From Mesorhizobium shangrilense (GTDB taxonomy: Bacteria; Pseudomonadota; Alphaproteobacteria; Rhizobiales; Rhizobiaceae): a DNA stretch of 64,000 nt. Numbering within the stretch: position 1 is the stretch's first letter; each line of letters opens with the position of its first letter. Below the pieces are notes generated by a model. That model saw only the letters and a list, made by a program, of their open reading frames with translations. It did no database searches and was not told the DNA's origin. Below are positions 61,056 through 64,000 of this stretch, in pieces. The stretch covers positions 62,001 through 126,000 of the forward strand of contig NZ_JBEWSZ010000001.1 in NCBI RefSeq assembly GCF_040537815.1. The letters run 5' to 3'. A program made the position numbers and the translations under genes.

Positions 61056-61144
61056 ATGAAGAAGATTGCCAAAAGCCGATGCTGAACAAGTACCGGAAGC
61101 TTTCAAGCGCCACGGCAACGGCGGTCACCTCAAATCTACGCTGA
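61056..61144 (+). pseudogene. Frameshifted copy of a RiPP-like precursor peptide
   Basis: ATG 61056 gives MKKI and then the frame is lost; one base after, QKPMLNKYRKLSSATATAVT runs to TGA 61142-61144. Restoring one base at about 61068 gives a 29-residue peptide with the same plan as the intact gene at 61279 (MKKI, then xxKP/RPxLNK, a basic stretch and VT/AT near the end). The downstream bases TCATCCG also match, showing a tandem duplication with a 223-bp period. Confidence 0.6.
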
Positions 61145-61216
61145 TCATCCGTCCGGCGAGCGGCAGCGTGGGCTTGGATAGGGCTCTTTTGGATTGTGTT
61201 GTATTCCAGGGATGAC

Positions 61217-61243
61217 TTGACAAAGCCGCGTTGCAAGTATCAT
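61217..61243 (+). promoter_or_regulatory. Candidate promoter of the precursor gene
   Basis: TTGACA (61217-61222) and TATCAT (61238-61243) lie 15 bp apart, followed by a CAGCC/GGCTG hairpin and a GGGG ribosome site before ATG 61279. Confidence 0.5.
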
Positions 61244-61278
61244 CGTCCAGACAGCCATTTGGGGCTGTGGGGATAATC

Positions 61279-61368
61279 ATGAAGAAGATTTACGAAAGGC
61301 CAACGCTCAACAAGCGCGAACAGCTTTCGCGTGTCACGGCGGGTGCATCTCCATCAAGCGTGAAGTGA
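61279..61368 (+). CDS. RiPP-like precursor peptide (lasso-type leader)
   Basis: A 29-residue peptide beginning MKKIYERPTLNKREQLSRVT. The spacing Tyr-x2-Pro-x-Leu-x3-(Gly, here Glu14)-x5-Thr at residues 5-20 fits the leader of lasso peptides, where the Thr is the penultimate leader residue. Cleavage after Ala21 would leave GASPSSVK, which begins with Gly as expected but has no Asp/Glu at positions 7-9 and is too short to form a lasso. GGGG 7 nt before the ATG, its own promoter and a strong terminator 24 nt after the stop make a complete unit. No B1/B2/C enzymes are in the window. Confidence 0.65.
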   Translation: MKKIYERPTLNKREQLSRVTAGASPSSVK

Positions 61369-61391
61369 TCATCCGGCCGGTGATCGCAACC

Positions 61392-61422
61392 AAACCCGCC
61401 GCGGCAGACGGCGGGTTTTTTT
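61392..61422 (+). terminator. Intrinsic terminator of the precursor gene
   Basis: AAACCCGCCG (61392-61401) pairs with CGGCGGGTTT (61409-61418), a perfect 10-bp stem with a 7-nt loop, followed by a run of seven T to 61422. Confidence 0.85.
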
Positions 61423-61477
61423 GCGATCCGGTTCCAGGGCAAAGGCGTATGATCCCCGGATAGCCTGGGAGGCCCGC

Positions 61478-61804
61478 ATGCCGATCCGCATCCTTCTCCT
61501 GTCGATGTGCCTCGCGATGGTGGCGCTGCCAGCCGGGGCCGATGAGCAGGAGACGGCGGGACAATTCCTGGCGCGGTGCCAGCGTCCCGATCCTGCCTGT
61601 CGCAGCGAATACGAGGCCGGCTTGCAAGCCGTGAACGAAGGCCAACTGGCGTGCCCGCCGCGCATCGACGTCAACGCGCCGATCACGCCCTGGCTCGACA
61701 CCATGCGCCGCCTTGTCGCCGAGAAACCGGGTCTCGCCGATGGCGACAAGAACATCCTGCAGCTGGAAGCGTTCATGCGCCTGTGGCCTTGTCCGGCGAA
61801 ATGA
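61478..61804 (+). CDS. Secreted Rap1a/Tai-like protein, copy B
   Basis: A 108-residue exported protein: signal MPIRILLLSMCLAMVALPAG, then FLARCQRPDPACRSEYEAGL, LACPPRIDV and a final CPAK, four cysteines in an order like copy A at 59361. GGGAGG before ATG 61478. It directly follows the precursor terminator. Confidence 0.7.
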   Translation: MPIRILLLSMCLAMVALPAGADEQETAGQFLARCQRPDPACRSEYEAGLQAVNEGQLACPPRIDVNAPITPWLDTMRRLVAEKPGLADGDKNILQLEAFMRLWPCPAK

Positions 61805-61808
61805 CTGT

Positions 61809-62120
61809 TCACACGGCCTCGGTATCGAAAAGCAGTATCGTCACGGCATCGTCTCCTGCGAGTTTGCGCCGGTCCACCGCGCATGCCTTGCCGATGTCGC
61901 TGGCAAAGGCCGTGCGCATGGCCTCCAGACTGTCGAAATAAAGCGTCGCCACCCTGTAGGGCACCTCGCCCTGCGTGATGTCGACGATCGGGGGCCGGCT
62001 GATCTCGTAGCGGTGCAGGCCGGGAAGCTGCTTGGCCAGCGGCACATGGATATCGAAGTAATGCCGGTCGAAGGCGGCGGGATCGGGGGGCATCTTGTAG
62101 ATGACGAGCATCTTGGCCAT
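61809..62120 (-). CDS. EthD-family protein, copy B
   Basis: A 103-residue EthD protein: VIYKMPPDPAAFDRHYFDIH, LPGLHRYEISRPPI, YFDSLEAMRTAFASDIGKA. It is clearly related to the protein at 59814-60122. AGGAG before ATG 62120. It lies 4 bp from, and tail to tail with, copy B of the Rap1a-like gene. Confidence 0.88.
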   Translation of the reverse strand: MAKMLVIYKMPPDPAAFDRHYFDIHVPLAKQLPGLHRYEISRPPIVDITQGEVPYRVATLYFDSLEAMRTAFASDIGKACAVDRRKLAGDDAVTILLFDTEAV

Positions 62121-62305
62121 GGCGGTGTCTCCTGGTTGTTTGGCGCTTGCTGGCCAATGTCGTTCAAGCAAAGCGGATTTCGACAGGCGCCAGTGGTGTT
62201 CGTGTTGCTGCCCTTCATCGCCGAAATTGACAGAACTCCCCGTCTCGGCCATCCTTGCTCGAGGTCGCCAGGCGTTGAGTTCAGGGGCGGCCGAGGGCAA
62301 TGTGC

Positions 62306-62530
62306 ATGGCCAGTCCCGTCACCAGCCAGAATTCCAAACGCGCCGCGGTGCGCAAGGCGCTCGACCGCCACAAGGTCTACATCACCGCGCAGAGCTTTTC
62401 GGCCGGCACGTATAGCGCGCGGGTGCTGGTCGATGGCGAGGCCTACTGGGTGGATGAATTCCGGCTCGCCCAGCTGCGGGAAGGGCTGACGCCAGCCGAG
62501 CTCGAGTTGATGCCGGCTGCCGACGATTGA
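62306..62530 (+). CDS. Small hypothetical protein
   Basis: A 74-residue protein: a basic start (SKRAAVRKALDRHKVYITAQ) then a beta-rich part (SFSAGTYSARVLVDGEAYWV) and an acidic end. GAGGG fits ATG 62306 better than the ATG six bases upstream. Unknown function; the YSARVLVDGE strand pair suggests a small barrel. Confidence 0.65.
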   Translation: MASPVTSQNSKRAAVRKALDRHKVYITAQSFSAGTYSARVLVDGEAYWVDEFRLAQLREGLTPAELELMPAADD

Positions 62531-62591
62531 GCTTGGTGAGCTGCAACTTACCAGTGAGACGCAGCGCCTGATGCCAGACGCTCCTTTCTTT

Positions 62592-62748
62592 TCGTCATCC
62601 CAGGGCGGAGCAGGAGCGAAGCGACGTCGCGGAGACCCTGGGATCCAGGCCGTGACATCGAAGCGCTGCGGCGGTCCAGGTTCTGCATCGCTGCATTTTG
62701 CGATTGGCATCACGGCATGGATCGTCGGGTCAAGCCCCAGGATGACGA
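62592..62748. repeat. 157-bp intergenic element with inverted ends
   Basis: TCGTCATCC (62592-62600) and GGATGACGA (62740-62748) are perfect 9-bp inverted ends; inside, GACCCTGGGATCC repeats the CCCAGGG block of the left end inverted. It has the form of a small non-autonomous (MITE/RIME-like) element. An open frame inside it is not protein-like. Confidence 0.65.
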
Positions 62749-62794
62749 CCGCGAGGTTTGCGCAACGATGCCGCGAAGGAGCGGGGTGCATGCC

Positions 62795-64000
62795 ATGACC
62801 ACCCCGCCCAAACTCCAACCCTACCGCGCCAAGCGCGAGTTCACCAAAACGCCCGAACCAGCCGGCGGGCTCATCACTGCCGACGGCAATCGCTTCGTCG
62901 TGCACAAGCACCATGCCACCGCTGATCATTACGACCTCAGACTACAGGTTGGCGATGTGCTGAAGAGCTGGGCGGTGCCGCGCGGGCCTTCGCTCAATCC
63001 GGCCGACAAGCGGCTGGCGGTGGAGACCGAGGACCATCCGCTCGAATATATCGACTTCGAGGGCGTCATTCCCGAGGGCGAATATGGCGGCGGGCCGATG
63101 ATCGTCTGGGACACCGGCACGTGGGCGCCGATGGACGATGTCGAGAAAAGCCTGCGCACCGGCGCCTTCAAGTTCCGGCTTGCCGGCGAAAAGCTCAATG
63201 GCGGCTGGATGCTGACGCGGCTGAAGCCCAAGCCCGGCGAGGACAGCGAGAAGAAGAACTGGCTGCTGTTCAAGGAGCGCGATCTCGCTTCCGATACCAG
63301 GCTCGATATCCTGGAAGCGCGGCCGGAAAGCGTGAAATCCGGCCTGCGCATCGAGGAACTGGCGGAGGCCGCGAAGCCGGCGGCGAAGGCCGCGCCCAAG
63401 CCGGGCTCGCTGAAGCCCGGTGCGTTGCCGGGCGCGGTGAAGGCCCCGGCGCCCGGCCGCATCGAGCCGCAGCTGGCGACGCAGGTACTGAGGCCGCCGG
63501 GCGGCGAGGGCCCGGCCGAGCATACGAACGAATCCTGGCTGCACGAGATCAAGTTCGACGGCTATCGCACCATGGCGCATCTGGCCGATGGCGTGGTCAA
63601 GCTGATCACCCGGGGCGGCATCGACTGGACGAAGCGCTATGGCGACCTGCCGCATGCCTTCGCCAAACTGCCGTGCCGGGACGCCATCATCGACGGCGAG
63701 ATCGTCGTGCTCGATGGCAAGGGTATCAGCCGCTTCGCGCTGTTGCAGGATGCGCTGGCCGAGGGTGCCGGCAGCAAGCTGCATTTCTATGCCTTCGACC
63801 TGCTGCATCTCGATGGCTGGGACCTGACGAAGGCGCCGCTCATCCGGCGCAAGGCGCTGCTTGCGGAATTGCTTGGCGGCCTTGGCGCCAACTCCGCTAT
63901 CCAGTTTTCCGACCATGTCGAAGGCTCGGGGCAGGGACTGTACGACCAGGCAACGGAGTTCGGTCTCGAAGGCGTGGTGTCGAAGCGGGCCACCGCTGTT
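62795..64000 (+). CDS. ligD: ATP-dependent DNA ligase LigD (PE and ligase domains), 3'-truncated
   Basis: The first 402 codons of LigD, the end-joining ligase that works with Ku. Residues about 25-150 are the 3'-phosphoesterase domain (FVVHKHHATADHYDLRL with the metal His/Asp, then EGVIPEGEYGGGPMIVWDTG). An Ala/Pro/Lys-rich linker leads to the ligase domain, with the adenylated lysine in HEIKFDGYR (motif I) and DAIIDGEIVVLD (motif III). The gene continues past the window edge, where a polymerase domain may follow. ATG 62795 begins MTTPPKLQPYRAK. Confidence 0.92.
   Translation, partial: MTTPPKLQPYRAKREFTKTPEPAGGLITADGNRFVVHKHHATADHYDLRLQVGDVLKSWAVPRGPSLNPADKRLAVETEDHPLEYIDFEGVIPEGEYGGGPMIVWDTGTWAPMDDVEKSLRTGAFKFRLAGEKLNGGWMLTRLKPKPGEDSEKKNWLLFKERDLASDTRLDILEARPESVKSGLRIEELAEAAKPAAKAAPKPGSLKPGALPGAVKAPAPGRIEPQLATQVLRPPGGEGPAEHTNESWLHEIKFDGYRTMAHLADGVVKLITRGGIDWTKRYGDLPHAFAKLPCRDAIIDGEIVVLDGKGISRFALLQDALAEGAGSKLHFYAFDLLHLDGWDLTKAPLIRRKALLAELLGGLGANSAIQFSDHVEGSGQGLYDQATEFGLEGVVSKRATAV

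Noticed and set aside
61279..61368. True lasso peptide
   Set aside because: The core lacks an Asp/Glu at positions 7-9 and is only eight residues long, and no B1, B2 or C enzyme is present; it is listed only as RiPP-like.
62571..62798. 75-codon frame before ligD
   Set aside because: It lies almost wholly within the 157-bp inverted-end element and encodes a low-complexity sequence.
1..64000. tRNA, rRNA or CRISPR
   Set aside because: No cloverleaf with a T-loop outside coding sequence was noticed, no rRNA sequence, and no regularly spaced identical repeats with unique spacers.

Overview
The window looks like a chromosomal accessory or variable stretch of a Mesorhizobium-like alphaproteobacterium (Hyphomicrobiales, Phyllobacteriaceae). 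The reasons are high GC coding sequence, DUF982, GcrA and DUF6456 genes, an Omp25/31-type porin, a PE-plus-ligase LigD, rhizobial-type palindromic mosaic repeats and many small secreted proteins. No rRNA, tRNA, CRISPR array or intact transposon was seen.

Layout. 1-3 kb: a cut-off acyltransferase-like gene, a cytochrome P450 and a divergent ATP-grasp-like gene. 3-5.2 kb: an ArsR-SRPBCC-hydrolase-glyoxalase operon behind a readable promoter and operator. 5.2-13.3 kb: a frameshifted ubiA, a VIT transporter, UspA, a methyltransferase, a diguanylate cyclase, DUF6314 and small enzymes. 13.3-17.3 kb: one strand carrying a betaine-type binding protein, an L,D-transpeptidase, a lipoprotein and an MltF-like lytic enzyme. 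17.3-20.4 kb: a decayed stretch, an arylsulfatase/outer-membrane-protein chimera and an EamA exporter. 20.6-30.1 kb: a hydroxyisobutyrate-dehydrogenase-type enzyme, a formyltransferase plus aldehyde dehydrogenase pair resembling a split 10-formyl-THF dehydrogenase, a ModE-like regulator and an FbpABC-type iron transporter.

30.6-36.4 kb includes a metallophosphoesterase, cupredoxin, ECF sigma and anti-sigma operon. 35.8-39.4 kb is a TetR-controlled EmrAB-type efflux pair with nested divergent promoters. 39.5-47.2 kb holds AraC, MarR/cupin, UppP, GFA and beta-lactamase-fold genes and several small secreted proteins. 47.2-55.9 kb is rich in small phage-flavoured regulators (S24 repressor, Cro-like protein, GcrA, two DUF982, DUF1376, DUF6456) and a nucleotidyltransferase-fold gene, with no integrase or structural genes. 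56-62.5 kb holds a porin and small secreted proteins, a frameshifted Stf0 sulfotransferase and a tandem pair of tiny peptide genes whose leaders match the lasso-peptide leader pattern; one is intact with its own promoter and terminator, the other is frameshifted. The window ends inside ligD.

The most unusual points are: (i) the orphan RiPP-like precursor pair beside the sulfotransferase; (ii) a 41-column sequence shared by two promoters of the phage-like island, and a pair of 60-bp-spaced dyads in the same island; (iii) palindromes repeated inside a DUF1376 coding sequence with a compensatory change; (iv) the sulfatase/outer-membrane chimera; (v) two intergenic stretches that each read as a general-stress-type promoter followed by about 75-85 nt and an intrinsic terminator. 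Several genes (ubiA, the chimera, stf0, one precursor) are each broken by a single-base indel, so sequencing error must be excluded before they are called decayed.
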